DNA of 64,000 nt from Latrodectus hesperus (taxonomy: Eukaryota > Arthropoda > Arachnida > Araneae > Theridiidae): assembly GCA_037975125.1 (NCBI GenBank), contig CM075862.1, forward strand, positions 76,241,960 through 76,305,959, read 5' to 3'. Shown here one piece after another: positions 36,036 through 49,856 of the stretch. The notes below the pieces were generated by a model, which was given only the letters and a program-made list of their open reading frames with translations, was not told where the DNA came from and ran no database searches. The translations under genes and the position numbers were made by a program. Positions within the stretch are counted from its first letter, which is position 1. Each line of letters begins with the position of its first letter.

Positions 36036-38947
36036 AAGAATTAAATCAAGTCATTCATGATGTACTTGATTACGTTGCTACCTTTCGTTTGTGTAATTAA
36101 TCATGCACATTAAAGAAAAAGTGAGATTTGTGATTAAAAGTGTCTTGGTCTTATTTATAACATGCCTTCATGCTGTTGTATACTGAGATTGAAATTGATA
36201 ATTTTTGAATGAAAAAATCAGTAATACATTCACTTTTTACCTTTTTGATAAGAGATTAAAACAAGTCTTTTGGGTATGAATCTTAAATTCTTTTTACTCT
36301 TTTCGAATATATATGTTTCATATTCGAGTATATCTGTTCTATATTTGAATACATTTAAACTTTATTCGAATGCATTTTTTTTCAATATCTCACTGATTTT
36401 TAATAATTTAGAAGTTTGGAAAGAATACTAGATTTTTGTAAAATAATACCGATATTAAAAGTGTTTGATATTTTGTTATAAAATTAAACACATGTTTAAA
36501 ATTATCATAAAAAGCATCTTTCGTAGAAATAGTATAAGCATATTTTCCTTGGCTTTCAGATAAAAATGATATGGCTATTGTGCATACCTGAATAAAATAA
36601 AAGAGCTTACCTAAATTATTGCTAGAAAAACGATAACATAAACTCGTATTATTTTTAGCAAGTGCAAAGTAAGTCATTCGACACATGCAGATAACTGAAA
36701 AACGTAACGATTGTTTTTGGCTCCCCACCCTTCGATGCTAATAACTCCATTTATTGGCAACCGAAGTCAAGAATTCTGGAGTGATAGCCTCTTCTTTTTC
36801 CCACTTCCTATAGAAAGTAATGAGGCAATTTCCTTTTCTCCTCGTGAAAGAAAATTCCTTACATATTTTATACATTATTTAAGTATTATATCCAGGAGCA
36901 TAAATTCGCGGTTTTTTTTAATATTTTGCTTAGAATCTTTTTAAGAAAAAGTATTCATTTTACATTATTTAATAGCCATTATAAAAATTGAGTGATAAAC
37001 ATTTTAGTTTTAAGTGAGAAGCATTTCGTCACAGATTAAATGCTTAGGATAATTGAAACTTTGATAATTTTTCTTCAAGTGGTTTATCAGAAAAGTAATA
37101 GGAATGCAATATTTTCTTAAAAGAAAAACACTTCACAGGAAAAAAAATTAACAGAAATTATAATTATTTTATTTTAAGTACATATTTCTCTTTAAAAACA
37201 CTTAAAGTTTTTTATGTTTTCTAAAAATGTTCCAACATAAAAGGCAAGCAGACATATTTTACACGGATTAATCTAACAAAATATTGTGAATTAGAGGCAC
37301 ACATCGGAAATTATATATTCGAGTACCGATTTGTCAAAACCATGATCTTGGATGAGGAGGAAAATATAAAATATTCCATTCTATGACATTCAATTTTATT
37401 TCCTTCAGATATTTGTTGAGCTACATTTACTTTAAAAACTGTATAAGGCCTAGTCAGTTATGTTGTTTACATTGTACGCTCTATACAGTAATAAAATAAA
37501 TGTTACTGTTGCTTATAACGAGTACAGAAAAAGGTTGATAGAAGTAAGTTTATACTCTGTTATTTTTCGATTGATCTGATGGTGTTTCATAATTATCGCA
37601 TTATTTTTTTGTCTGTGAATTTTCTATAATCCTTTTTATTGGAAAAACTAGTTTCTCTGTTCCTAATAGTAAGGCCTGTTGCAAATTGAGTTGATAGTTA
37701 CTTTTGTGTTGATAATTTTAATGCAATATGATTATATAGAATTGCATTACTCATTTCTTTTTATTTTGAGTTTTAATGGATTCATCGATTCAACAGTATA
37801 AATCAGATAATTTAACTTTAACCGTTTCCAGAATCATCATATAGCATTTGCATAGAACAGAAAAGCGCATAAATTGGATGTTATAATAAATCTGAAATTG
37901 GTTGTGTAAAATATGTTGCATGATCAAAGCTAATTTCAGAAGTTAGGTATTGAGTTTTGTTCTCATCTTTGGAGGAGAAAAACTGTTCATTGCTTCTTAG
38001 GAAAACAAAATTTGTGCATAGATAAAGTGATGAAAGGTAAAACAAATACGAATGTTTACATAAATTCAAGTATAACGCTTAAAAAGGGCAGAGAAATAAT
38101 TTTGATATTATATCATGAAGAGTAACATTAATTTAGCTAGATTTTGTAAATATTATATGGATGAAATTTAAAAAATTCAGCAACTTGAGAACTATGGAAA
38201 CCTTAGAGAAAAGCAAAATCAGCTATGTTTTCATGTTTGGCGACAAATTGGTCATTTAATACCAACGTTTCTGTAAATTTCAAAGGCGCTTACGATTTTT
38301 CAGGCATTTCTTGAAATGTGTGCAAAACCATTTTCTACTGTTTTCCAGGAGAGAATACATTAGATAGAGAGCATAAAGTTCTGCAAAACAATGCTTTATT
38401 GTGAAACGAAGTTTGTTCACTGTTGAAACCAGGCTGTGAATAACTGATTTGTTTCATTTGTTCTGACGCTGATGTTGACAAGTGAAAATATTTTTGAAAA
38501 GGTTCCGTTATTTTTTAAGCAATTTGAGAATAATGTGTGTTTATCTGTTTAATTTGAATGTGTTATTTCAAAAATGAGAAACCAACTGAACTCAACAAAT
38601 TAAAGATTGCAGCTTAAATATGCTTCACGCTACAGAATGTTTCGTTGAAAAGAAGTTCTTTTTTGCTTACAAATATAGTGCACACCAGAAACTGATTATG
38701 ATTGCGCACCTTTACAAACAATATCAATGAGTTTGAAAATTGATATTGATAGTAATGTATCTATGACTTAAAGAAGTATAGGGAAAAAATAAGTTATTAT
38801 TTCCTTTTTCATTGTTCTTTATAGTTTTTTCTTTGTGTGTGTGTGTCTGCTGTTTAATAAATTTATGAACCTATAGATAAAAATTTCTTTCTTTCATAAA
38901 TTGTCATTTAAAAAAATATCAATAACTCAGGTTCAATATCTTCATTT
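36036..38947. other. AT-rich DNA, no confident gene
   Basis: Several 60-106 codon frames occur (for example 36408-36728 minus and 36711-36944 plus), none with a recognised domain or matching splice signals. A short (GT)n tract lies near 38836-38846. Slightly less AT-rich sequence at 38140-38560 was inspected without a classification. Confidence 0.45.
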
Positions 38948-39205
38948 GGCACCGAAGCCGTATAATTCAGGATGCCAAATTCTGAATTTTTTTGGCGAAG
39001 AAGAAATGTTGCAAAGATGACGTATTGTAATGTGCGTTATGGTGTAAATACTAGGGTTGCCAAAATAAGTTTTTCTGCATAATTCTTATACGTCTCCATA
39101 TCTATGACGTAATAAAAATAAGATTACCAGATTCATAAGAAAATCCTTCAAAAAAAATCTCTAAACTTTGAATTTGGCATCCTGTATTATAGGGCATCTG
39201 TGTCC
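38948..39205 (+). mobile_element. MITE F copy
   Basis: Left terminal repeat GGCACCGAAGCCGTATAATTC and the complementary right arm ending ...GGCATCTGTGTCC. Internal blocks match the copies at 28692 and 39480. Flanking octamers (CTTCATTT and CTCGTTTA) are not convincingly duplicated. A second copy in the same orientation begins 275 bp downstream. Confidence 0.88.
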
Positions 39206-39479
39206 CTCGTTTAAATGTCTATTTATTAAAACATGTTTCATGAGAAAAGGTTTTAATTTTGTCTGAAAACAATAATCTCTCGTCATGAAATGATTGGTAA
39301 AGATCCATGTTTTGATTACTCTGTTTCAGAAAATTTTTTATTTTGAATAACGTGTTGTTAATTGCGCAATTGTTACACAATCAAAATTAGTAAATGATGT
39401 TTATTCTAAACGTTAATGCATTTATACAAATTTTATATATAAATATTCTAATTATTATATTATCACTTATCATCTTTTT

Positions 39480-39734
39480 GGCACAGGTGTCGTATAATCC
39501 ATGATTCCAAATTCTGAATTATTTTGGTGATGAAGAAATGTTGCCAAGATGACATATCGTGACGTATGCGATGACGTAAATACTAGGGTTACCAAAATAG
39601 AATTTTATACATAATTCTTATAGGTCTTCATATGTATGACGTAATAAAAACGAGGTTGCCAGATACATAAGAAAATACGCCAAAAAATCGTCAATCTCAG
39701 AATTTGGTGTTATGGATTATACGATCTCTATGCC
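39480..39734 (+). mobile_element. MITE F copy with perfect 8-bp target duplication
   Basis: A 255-bp element with terminal inverted repeats (GGCACAGGTGTCGTATAATC at the left, complement ending ...CTATGCC at the right). It is flanked by ATCTTTTT at 39472-39479 and 39735-39742. No transposase is encoded, so it is non-autonomous. The 8-bp duplication fits hAT-type or other 8-bp-duplicating transposases. Confidence 0.93.
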
Positions 39735-39742
39735 ATCTTTTT

Positions 39743-40384
39743 AAACATATGTTATTTTAAATGTATTTTAAATATATTTATGACCAGCCATAGAAAAAGA
39801 GAAATTTAAATTCAACCTTCAGACGCGTAGATGTTAATTCAAAAGTACCTTCCCTTGAACTCAACTGCTTAATTTTTGTGCGTTGCTGTTTTCTTCTCTG
39901 TTACTTGTCTGTTTCAGTATTTCCTCACTGTTGCAGTTATTCTTTCCAGTTTACAAGGGAAAGAAGGTGTAATCATTAATTTATACTTCATACTTAAATC
40001 CAAATGAGGATAGCAAAGAGGGACATTAGACAATATTTACAGAAATTCAACAAAAGGATTACAAAAATACTTAAAATAGCTTAAGCACAAGGAGGCAAGG
40101 GTCTTAGGGAATCATCCACTGGGAGAATCTAGTAAATGACATCAATACAAAATTTAAAAATTCTGGTAGTTTGTTGTTAATAGGTGCTTTAGCTTTTGGT
40201 TCTAGAGAAGGGTCAGGTATCAAAGCATCACTAACAATGGAGAAGATAGGTATCAATTGTTGTTTAAATAGAAACTAAATTAATTAATAATGTTTCTTAG
40301 AGCATTAGGAAGTGGAGGTATCTAGAAATTAGAGCAGCGTTATAGGACATGACATGTAGAGGGCTTAGGCTTGTATAGTATTAG
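39743..40384. other. no gene seen
   Basis: Moderately AT-rich sequence between a MITE and a SINE, with no recognised feature. Confidence 0.5.
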
Positions 40385-40769
40385 CAGGGGCCGTGGTAGC
40401 CTAATGGTTAGGGCATCGGACTTCCGTCCGGAAGAACGTGGAAGTTCGATTCCCAATGCCGCCAAAGAACCACCGAGTACATGCGATATACGTGCTCGTT
40501 AAATCCGTGGAATCGAAAGTCTTGTGGTCGGTCATTGAGCAGTTACCATGGGTGTAATGGTCTGGAGAAAATTTCCTCCTCCTTCAGATCAATATCAAAA
40601 TTGAGGGAGTGTGTCCTCTGGTGGTGCCATCTATCGAAGGATTTAAAAAAGAGCAAAGACGTACTTTCACCTTCGTGGTGGTCTGATTTAAACCAAAGAC
40701 TTAAACTCGCATAACTGACGGCATAGCGAGCTTGGCTTGTCCAATAGTCATAAACAATAACAGCAACGC
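40385..40769 (+). mobile_element. SINE A copy
   Basis: Full-length SINE A. The head has GGGGCCGTGGTAGCCTAATGG and GTGGAAGTTCGATTCCC, and the body and tail match the other copies (tail CAATAACAGCAAC, degraded AAC repeats). The flanks GTATAGTATTAG (from 40373) and GTATAGTTTAG (from 40770) are a target duplication with one indel. The frame at 40481-40714 is internal to the SINE. Confidence 0.9.
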
Positions 40770-40780
40770 GTATAGTTTAG

Positions 40781-43639
40781 TGCAGAATGATATTTGTTTA
40801 TTTTCCGGGAAAAATACATATTTATATATAACAAATAAGTAATACAGAATATGGAATTAATTTTAATGAAACATAGTCTTTCCTCCAAGAAGGAAAATGA
40901 TTGTTTCTTCACGTTTGTTGATAACCATTTTAGAATTCTCTCTCTTGCTATAGGTATTATTACTTGATAATTGATAAGGAGTTTGAAGTTTAGTAATTAT
41001 AAGAATTCGTTGAAATCTCCGTGCTTCTGTTGATATCAGCATATTGCAGGTACCTTTGACGCGAATTTTGTAGTAACTCTCCAGAAGTGATACTAAGATG
41101 ATCATATATTTAGTAAAATTGCTATTCACAAATATTGTGTTTTATTTTTAATTGCCTTACCAAGTTATTTAATTATTGCAGTTTTCAAGTCCAATTTCCT
41201 TTAGTTTTGTTTAATTTTATGTTTTTTAAAAGAAATATTATCTGATTTGTTACATATCTTTCTGTAGAAATCATTTGGTATACTAGTATTATTTTGCTTT
41301 TTTAATTCATATATTTTTTATATACAAACTCATTTAAAATTTTTGCCTTCACAAGCATGGATTATATTTTTTCTTGCAAAATGCATCAAATAGAGCAATT
41401 AAATTACTCGCGGCTTTATTCATTTTTTCTAAAGATATTTACAATCCTGTATCTTAATTCTTAATTCTCCTGTGTAGCACAATAATTATTTTTTTTTGTG
41501 GAGGAAAATATGAAGAGCATGAAACGAAGTAAAAAATCGAAAATGTCTCAATTGCTTGTTTTTTTTTCTTTAAAAAAGTCAAACATATAAATTTTATTTT
41601 CATCTTTTTACTTGATTTCATGGTCATCAATTTTAAAAGCTCTTTGCTTCACTTTTGATGTATTTCACATAAACACTGAAATCCTATGCTGACGGAAATT
41701 CATTTTCCTTTAATGTTAAGTATCCCATCTATTTTACTTATATCCTCGATGATTCCTTTTTACTTGCGTGTTTCTTTAAGGTAAGATTAGGTATAAAGAC
41801 ACTCACTTTCCGACAAAGTTAAAACTTCCTACATCAACAATTTTCTTTTTTATTCAAGACAATGTTCTCCTTTTTTTTATCTGAGAGCCATCACTTTATA
41901 CTGAAAATATTCCATGCTATTAATTTCAGGGTAAAAATCGGTGGTATTTAACAAAGCATATATTTCCCTACAATACGTTAATCATTTTTTATAAGTAGCA
42001 TATAAAAGTGGAAGCTGTATTATCATGCTGGTAAAATAACTTAGCATCTTTGAAACAACATCTTTTTCACGTGACACTCGAATAAAATAATATGAAATAA
42101 AATAATGGCATGAATGAAGTTATTGAAGGGTCTTATACAAAACAAGTATATATTTATTATTTTGAACATATGTTAAATTACGTGAATATTTTTAAAATAT
42201 ACGTTAGATATATTATATTGAAACCACACGACATTTTACAGATGTCTCATCGAGTTAGAAGTGAGTCAGTGTGGCCCATCCTTTATCAATAATGGTCTCC
42301 TTGACTTTTTACTTGATATAGAAAATAACTTGGAATGCCTTAATATCTGATGGTGTCATCTAGGGTTATAATAATATTTCTAGTGAATAAAAAAATTTAA
42401 TTTTGAAATTATTGAGAAACTAAAGCATTATAATTTCTTATTGTTCTTAGAAGCTCTTTCAATTTCTGAAAATTTTTTATTATTCTTAACAAAGAAAGCG
42501 AATTCTCAAATTAAATTAACGAATAAAGAAAACAATTTATTAAAATTTTAAAAATGGTGCACTGCTAAATGAAACAGTTTATTTTAAATGTTTATAAATT
42601 TTACATATTAAGAAGCAATGTTTAACTCGTTTGTAAATCTTACAGTTAAAAATTTTCCTGTGACAATATTTTAATATGATGAAAAAATTTTGGTAGCTGA
42701 TTATGTATTATCAAACATTTAATTTATGTATGAATTAAGAGTTAGAAAATAGCATGCACAGACTATGATATAAAATGGATTTCTCAATATTTTAAGTGGC
42801 TTTTTGTAATAATTATAGCTTGCCTACCAAGTAAATATTTTTTTAATGTGATCTTTCTGATAATATTTCATTAATTATAAAGTTAAGTGGTGAAGATGTA
42901 CGGGATTTTATATACGAGAAACAAAAAAATACCCGACTGGAGTTTTTTTTTCTTAGATTTTAAAATTTCAAAAAGGTTTTTTTCTTCACTTCATTTGGAG
43001 TAATGCAAACTTTTAAAATGTCTAGTATTTTCCACTGCATGATATTCATATTACAGAGGATTTAAATATAATTATATGATTTTTCTAATAAGAAAATCAG
43101 ACACAGAACAATATAATTCACCTTATAAAATTACCTCATAAGAAAAAAGCATCTTTTGGTAAAAAGACCTGTTTACTTACTTGGAAAGGATTTTCTTAAA
43201 TTGGGTCATTTCGGTATATTTCGCAAAATGTCGGAGTAATTGGCCAAGTCAGTAAACTCGTTCTTGGAAAAGACTCAGAAAAATATTCTTTATTTTTGGA
43301 TTTTGCAGAACCAAGCTGAAAAATTTGTGGCGCTGTATTTGAGTTTATTCGATTGAGTATCATGAAAAAAGTTTTTATGAAAAATATTTCTTATTGTAAT
43401 AATTATTTTATCATATTCTCTAGAATGAAATTGAAATATGGTTACTATTAAATTTTGTAAGAATTGTAATACTTTCTATATATTTTCATGTTTTATAATA
43501 ATATGGTTTTCCATTGTTTACTTTTTGCTTACAGTTCAGCTAAAACTATATTCATAATTTCCATGCGGATTTTATAATATAAGCTATGTTTTTGAGAAAA
43601 GTAGTTTTAAAATTAATACTTTATCCTGCTATTTAGTAA
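40781..43639. other. AT-rich DNA, no gene seen
   Basis: No domain-bearing frame, repeat family or RNA gene recognised. Short frames at 40863-41129 (minus) and 42110-42292 (plus) lack supporting features. Confidence 0.5.
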
Positions 43640-43647
43640 GTATTTCA

Positions 43648-43899
43648 GTTATAGAAGCCGTATAATCCAGGATGCCAAGTTCTGATTTTGGAGATTTTTT
43701 TGATGGATTTTCCTATGTATCTGGCAACCAGATTTTTATTACGTCATATAAGATGCACCTATAAGAATTATTTAATTCTATTTTGGGAACCCTAGTATTG
43801 ACGTCATCGCTGAAGTCACAATACGTTACCTTTTGAATATTTCCTCATCGCCAAAAAAAATTTAGAGTTTGGCATCCTGAATAATACGGCATCTGTGCC
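43648..43899 (-). mobile_element. MITE F copy with perfect 8-bp target duplication
   Basis: A 252-bp element in the opposite orientation to the 39480 copy: the GGATTTTCCTATGTATCTGG block follows the left arm. The right arm ends ...GGCATCTGTGCC. It is flanked by GTATTTCA at 43640-43647 and 43900-43907. The left terminal bases are mutated. Confidence 0.92.
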
Positions 43900-44475
43900 G
43901 TATTTCAAGAAATCAAATAAATATGAAATACTTATTTCCATTCGTAATCCTGAGATCAGAATTTGTTTCTTGTCATCATTATTATCTATTTGATTTTTAC
44001 AATAAAGTTTAGGTTAAATTAGTGCGATACATTTCTGATTGTTTGTTTCTGACAACAGAGTAGTATAAACATAGAAATCAACCTCTAACTTCAAACTAAA
44101 GGTAACTAGATTGATGTGAGAGATGCATTGAGTGTGTTTGTTTCCAAACAGTCTGAAGAAGAATTTTATTTAATAAGTTTTCTGTCATCTTGGAAAGACA
44201 CGCCTTGACTTAGACATGACGTGGTCAACTGATTTCACTTATCAGATTCTAAATTTCAAGAAATTTCCTAAATTTAGAATGTTTTATATCTTACTAATTT
44301 AAAGTAAAAGAAAAAAATCATATATAAACTGCTTTACCGGATGTGTGTACCTATGATCGAAATCCAAAGAAAAATTATAAAATGGACAAAAAACTTCTTT
44401 AAATATGTGTATCATTTTTCATTGCTGATGATGTATTTAACTATTTTAAAATAAGGTGAAAAGTAGATATGCTTG

Positions 44476-44716
44476 TCACAGATGCCAAATTCTGAGTTCA
44501 GTGATTATTTTGGCGGATTTTCTTGTTTATTTGGCAACCTGGTTTTTATTACGTCATACACATGAAGATCTATAAAAATTATGCGGAGAATTCTATTTTG
44601 GCAACCCCCATTATTTATATCATCGAGAGACGCCACAATATGTCATCTTGGCAACATTTCCTCGTCACAAAAAAAAATCAGAATTTAACATCCTGGATTA
44701 TACGGCATCTGTGCTA
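44476..44716 (-). mobile_element. MITE F copy, left arm deleted in part
   Basis: The left arm lacks about 15 bases between TCACAGATGCC and AAATTCTGAG, and the right arm is intact up to ...GGCATCTGTGC. It is flanked by TATGCTTG at 44468-44475 and 44717-44724. The plus-strand frame across it is a translation of the element and not a host gene. Confidence 0.9.
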
Positions 44717-45169
44717 TATGCTTGTATTAAAATGATTCAAATTTTCTAAATGAGATAATTAATCATATTAAGATGAACATAATTGACAACTATTATATTT
44801 TTATTCATATTCAAATCAGATGAAATTAGAGTTATGTTTAACGTTAGTTAAAATATTCGATTAAGATTACTTCTGATAAAAACTCTAATTATGTTTACAT
44901 TCAAATTTTGTCAGAAACTCAATATTTTCTATCACGACTATTTAAAACTTAAATTAAGATTATAAATAGGAAAAAATTGAGGAAAACAGATTCGATTACC
45001 TTTTCAGCACGGGAAAAGACTGAATTGGTTTCAATAGATGTATCGGGTCACAAAAATGATGCGCAATCATCGATTTTGCAAGAATTTGAATCTCTTTAAT
45101 TTAGAAGCAGAAACCAAATAGAAGATCCAAGATTTGCCTGCCATTATCAAAAGTAAGTGCTATTTCATA

Positions 45170-45333
45170 TGGAGAACATTCCGACTATGGCCTATATTTC
45201 TTGTTTAGGACCGATTTAAGAGCTATCTTTAGGGAATACTTCGGATTTTCTGCTTAGCCGGGAATAGAACTCAATAACTTTAGAGGTTTTGATAATAACC
45301 CTCCTCCCAAACAGACCACCTCAGCCCCAATAT
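45170..45333 (-). mobile_element. probable old tRNA-derived SINE
   Basis: On the minus strand GGGGCTGAGGTGGTCTG (A-box-like) is followed about 50 bases later by GAGTTCTATTCCCGGC (B-box-like). The region is GC-richer than its surroundings. No sibling copy or target duplication was found, so the left boundary is uncertain. Confidence 0.35.
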
Positions 45334-45392
45334 GAAATGATGCTGAAAAAAACGAGTTCTCACAATAATTTCTCATAGTTTGAAGTCTTTTT

Positions 45393-45653
45393 TCGGCACA
45401 AATGCCGTATAATCCAGGATGCTAAGTTCTGAATTTTTTGGCGATGAAGAAATTTTGCCAAGATAACGCATTGTAACTTATGCGATAACATAAAAACTAG
45501 GTTTGCTAAAATAGAATTTTCTGCATATTTCTTATAGGTCTCCATCACTATGACGTAATACAAATAAAACTGCCACATACATTAGAAAATAATAAAAAAT
45601 AAAAAATCACCAAACTCAGAATTTGGCATTCTGGGTTATATGGTATCCATGCC
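45393..45653 (+). mobile_element. MITE F copy with perfect 8-bp target duplication
   Basis: Terminal arms begin CGGCACAAATGCCGTATAATC and end ...GGTATCCATGCC. The internal GATGAAGAAATTTTGCCAAG block gives the same orientation as the 39480 copy. It is flanked by GTCTTTTT at 45385-45392 and 45654-45661. It is the third copy within 2.0 kb. Confidence 0.92.
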
Positions 45654-45661
45654 GTCTTTTT

Positions 45662-48600
45662 CCATTACCATTTAATTCCATTCCAATCAATTTAATTTTT
45701 CTTCCTCATCAGTAATATTTAAAATATTTAGTTAAAAGCTGAATTTTTCTTTACATAATATTATCACGTACCACATTCAATATTTTAAAAGTTTTCTTGC
45801 AAAAATTCACACGCATATATTTAAGGCACAAGTCAGTGTTTTTTAAGATAATATTAAAAACTGAGACGCACATGTGTTTTCCAATGCTGAATTTATGTGC
45901 AAATTCCCCAAAATACAGATAACACAAAACAATAAGGAAACAAGTTCGGAAATTAAAATATTTTCAGATATAGAAGTAGTTTTCTTAGTAACGCTTTTAT
46001 TCATTAGCCAGAAGAAAGTGACGCCATTAAGTTCTTTAGTATAAGAGATTTTTATCAGCGTTACTAAAGATAAAAGTATTGCAGCCGTCACTATGAAGAT
46101 CAAAAAGGATTACTGATGTTGTTTATTTCTTTTTATCAGATTGTATTGACGTTCTTTACCTTACGTCAAATGTAATCCCTTTCATTATTAATCTTACGAA
46201 ATGGGTAACACAAAATGTTGTGTTGTTTATTTAAAAACATATTGCAATAGTTATTGAATATTATTACAATAATTAAAGTAAAAATACAAAATTAATGATA
46301 CTATATGAAAATTCAACTCTGTTTATTTTTTTATGAGTTTATATACATGAAAACAAAAAGAATTATTTTTTCTATTTTGAATCTATATAGCAGAATCGGT
46401 ATAGCAGAATATTATTCTTACAATTTGAAAAAAATTATGTTTAGAATTGTTAAATAGAATTAGCTTTACAAAATTTAAAAATAAATGAAGACTTTATTTC
46501 CTGTGTTGTAAAATGAACCCATATTTGTTGAATGGGTTTTATTTCTGTGAAGAGATAAGTATTTGGTAATTGCAAAATTGTGTCTTTATCTACAAATAGA
46601 GATGCTTTTTTTTAAGAAAAAATATAATTCTAACACCATAACATGCCATCGGTAAGCATTAAACGCTGAGCTTCTGAAAAATCTAAAATGTTATATATAA
46701 TTTAAAATAATTATCTGTATCAACCATTTCAAAATCTGAATTTCAGATATATCTTTATAGCAAAAAATTGTTGAATTGTTGATTGTTAAATAGCTCATCT
46801 CTTTCATAATTTTATGATTAATTTCTATAACACTTTCCAAATATCCATAAAGCATTTTCATTTACATATATCTTTAGGGTTTTTATTTTATAACTTTCAA
46901 ATTAGTTTTACTTCATAATTTCCAAATTTCTGAATAAAAAATTATTGGTTATATTCTTGAAATTTGTAACACATTTGTACTTTATCCCTAATTTAACTAA
47001 GCTTGTTCAAAAAACCAATACAACATCTCCAATTATCCATTAAAAATGTATATAGCTCACGAGGTAGGTTTAAATATGAAAACATTTCAATTTACTGGTC
47101 TACGTGAATTGATTTAAGTTTCAAAATAGCTAAAATACAGGAAATATGTTTGAAAATTTATAAATTGGATCTTGGTTATTATGTTATAATACTTTATAAA
47201 ATAACAAAGTTACGCGGAATAATTCTGTTTCCAAATCTTTAATAAGACACTTTTCAAATAAATCAATAAATGATAAACAAGTCAAAACTTTCTTACTTGC
47301 AAATGGAAAAGGAGTTGAGTTATTTTATCTCATTTAAAATGTATCAAGATTTATAAAGTTAGTGTTTGCTTGTAGATTCTGTATGTTTTATATTTAAAAC
47401 CAAGCTAAATCTCTTTTGATACAAAGATACAATACATTTCAACAAATGAATAAAAATATTTTCTCCCAAGAATTTTTATATTGCATTTCTGTCATGGAAT
47501 AAAAAAAGAATGAAAAAGAAGTTTTTAAACATATGTAGAGAGATGGGAAAAATATTAGCCTGGGAGAGCAAGTAAAAAGTTTTTCTAAAAAATATAACTT
47601 TGAATCTCGTATAAATTGAAACACAACACATCATTTTGCATTCAGTCAAGTTTTCTGAAGAATAAACTGCTTATAAGCAAACAAGCAAAAACATGTTTTG
47701 TATGCATGTGTTGATAAAAAAAATATAATGGAACTTTTGTATCATGCAAAGCAGAAATGAAAAGGTAAAAATTGAAAAATCGTTTATTCAAAAAAGAGAA
47801 CAAAAAAAGTGTTCGGAATAAATGCTACAAAATATGTTTTGAAAGCATCGATTTAAGGGAAAATGAATAAGAAAAACCATTCGTATAGGCATGAATATTA
47901 TAGAACATTCGTTTCTGGCTTTAAAAAGATTATTTGCAACAAATAATCAGCGTTCACGTTGTACTAGCATTTTAAGATTTTTGTTTTCTATATGTTCGAT
48001 AACATTGAAAAATTAAAAAAAAAATTCAAAATTGATTTTTTAAATGCAGAATAAATGCTTTCTGCTAAACAGTATGATATTGTAATTGAAGTTCCACATT
48101 TGAATCTTACTTAAATATCTACACTTGTGCAAATTTTCTGTCTCCAATAATTTCAGATAAAGCAGTTATTCTATTTTCTTTTATATGTACAAGTAATGCT
48201 GTCACTTACATAAACAATACTGACATATTATAAATGGCAGAGAAAATGTTTTTATTATTTATGAATTCTTAAATCAGAAAAAAACATTAATATATCATTT
48301 CCTTATGTAATATTACATACATAAAAATTACATATAAATTTTTATTTAATATACTATTAATTAATACTTCTTTTCAAAATTATTAAAATATATATTATTT
48401 AAAAGAAAAAAGTAGATTTATTATTTTTTCATTAAAATTTTTGTTATTCATAAAAATTTATTATTTCAAAAAGTAGCAAAAAATATATAAAAAAACCAGA
48501 AGTTAAGTAACATATTATAGTATTGAAAGTATTTTTAGAAAATAGGGAATAATATTTTTTTCAAAGAAGGATTTATAGAATTATAAGGTTTCCTATAAAA

Positions 48601-49848
48601 TTATTTTCCTAGTTAAATTAACAAATATTCTTAAATTCTAATAAAATAAGTTTGAAGAGTTTTTCTATAAAATACATAAGTTTATATACAGAAGGAATTT
48701 AATTGTTTCCTGCAGTGGTAAATAATTTATTAAATTTGAATTTTTTATGAACTCCATTAGTAATTCATAAGACAAAAATAAAAATATTTTATTGCTACTG
48801 AAATAAACAATTAACATTTACTTTATTTTAAATATATTATCATCTCACAGTGACAATATATAGAGAAAATTGAAATAAGCAATTTCAGTTTTATGATTGT
48901 TGCATTTTCCCATCTTACATAAAACGCCTTATTTTAAATATCAAGGAAAGAAGCAATTGTTAAGTAGAGATATTAAACGGTAAGTATTTATAATTATTAT
49001 TAAAAAATTGTTTAGGCTGGTTTTTACAAAGCTAAAATTATAGAAAGTGATTGCAATATATTTGGTTTTAATTTCATTCAAATACAAGTTTTTTATTATG
49101 AATAAAAATTATAATTTATTGGTTATAAAGTAATTGAACTCTTCAAAAAATTGCTGCATTTCAATTAAGAAACATTAATTATAATCTAATTGGTTGAATT
49201 ACTTATAATTTTTTACGATAGACAATAAGGATAATTAAACAAATTATTTTCTTTATATCTGCTAAAAATATTGAAAGTAAATTGCACAAAATGAGAACTA
49301 AAATAAGTGGAGTTAAAATATTCCGATAAAACTTGATATATTGTTTCTTAGTAAAGAACTGCAAAATTAACAAAATTAATTTTATTAATTTAACACAACA
49401 TGAAATCATAAAATCTTTTAAGGAAAAGTTAAACACATCATGTAAAAATTCACATTAGCTATGATGATTCCTTCTATTTATAGAAATATTTCATCCTCAT
49501 AAAATTATTATTTACTAAGTTTTTAAATTATTGTACAAGGAAGAAAAAACGGCTTTATTCTAATATTAACGTACATAAAATATATTGAACAGAATCAAGC
49601 ATACATAAAATAGAAAAAGTTTTTTTACAATGCCCGGGTAATTGACGTAATTGACATCCAAATCATAATCTCCCGCTGCTTACAACAACAGTCAGAAGTA
49701 AAAAATCTTGTATAGTGGACCCCCAGTGGGTGTGCCTACGTATACCCGAGGAGAAATGAAAAAATGAACTACTTTTATCTGCCAATAAAAGTACACCAAA
49801 ATATAATTTTTTGAATAAATTCATTGTTTGAAAAAATTTAAGTACCGC
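45662..49848. other. AT-rich DNA, no gene seen
   Basis: A 4.2-kb stretch without any recognised gene, transposon or tandem repeat. The frames at 45843-46103, 47439-47624 and 49203-49436 (all minus) are low-complexity hydrophobic sequences. A slightly GC-richer patch at 49630-49745 was not identified. Confidence 0.5.
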
Positions 49849-49856
49849 TGAAAAAG

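Noticed and set aside
36408..36728. 106-codon minus-strand frame
   Set aside because: No domain, no convincing start or splice context. Random open frames of this length are expected in a 64-kb window.
45103..45151. possible short exon ending at AAAAGTAAGTG
   Set aside because: A weak acceptor and a very short open stretch, next to a probable degraded SINE. The evidence is much poorer than for 8478-8563.
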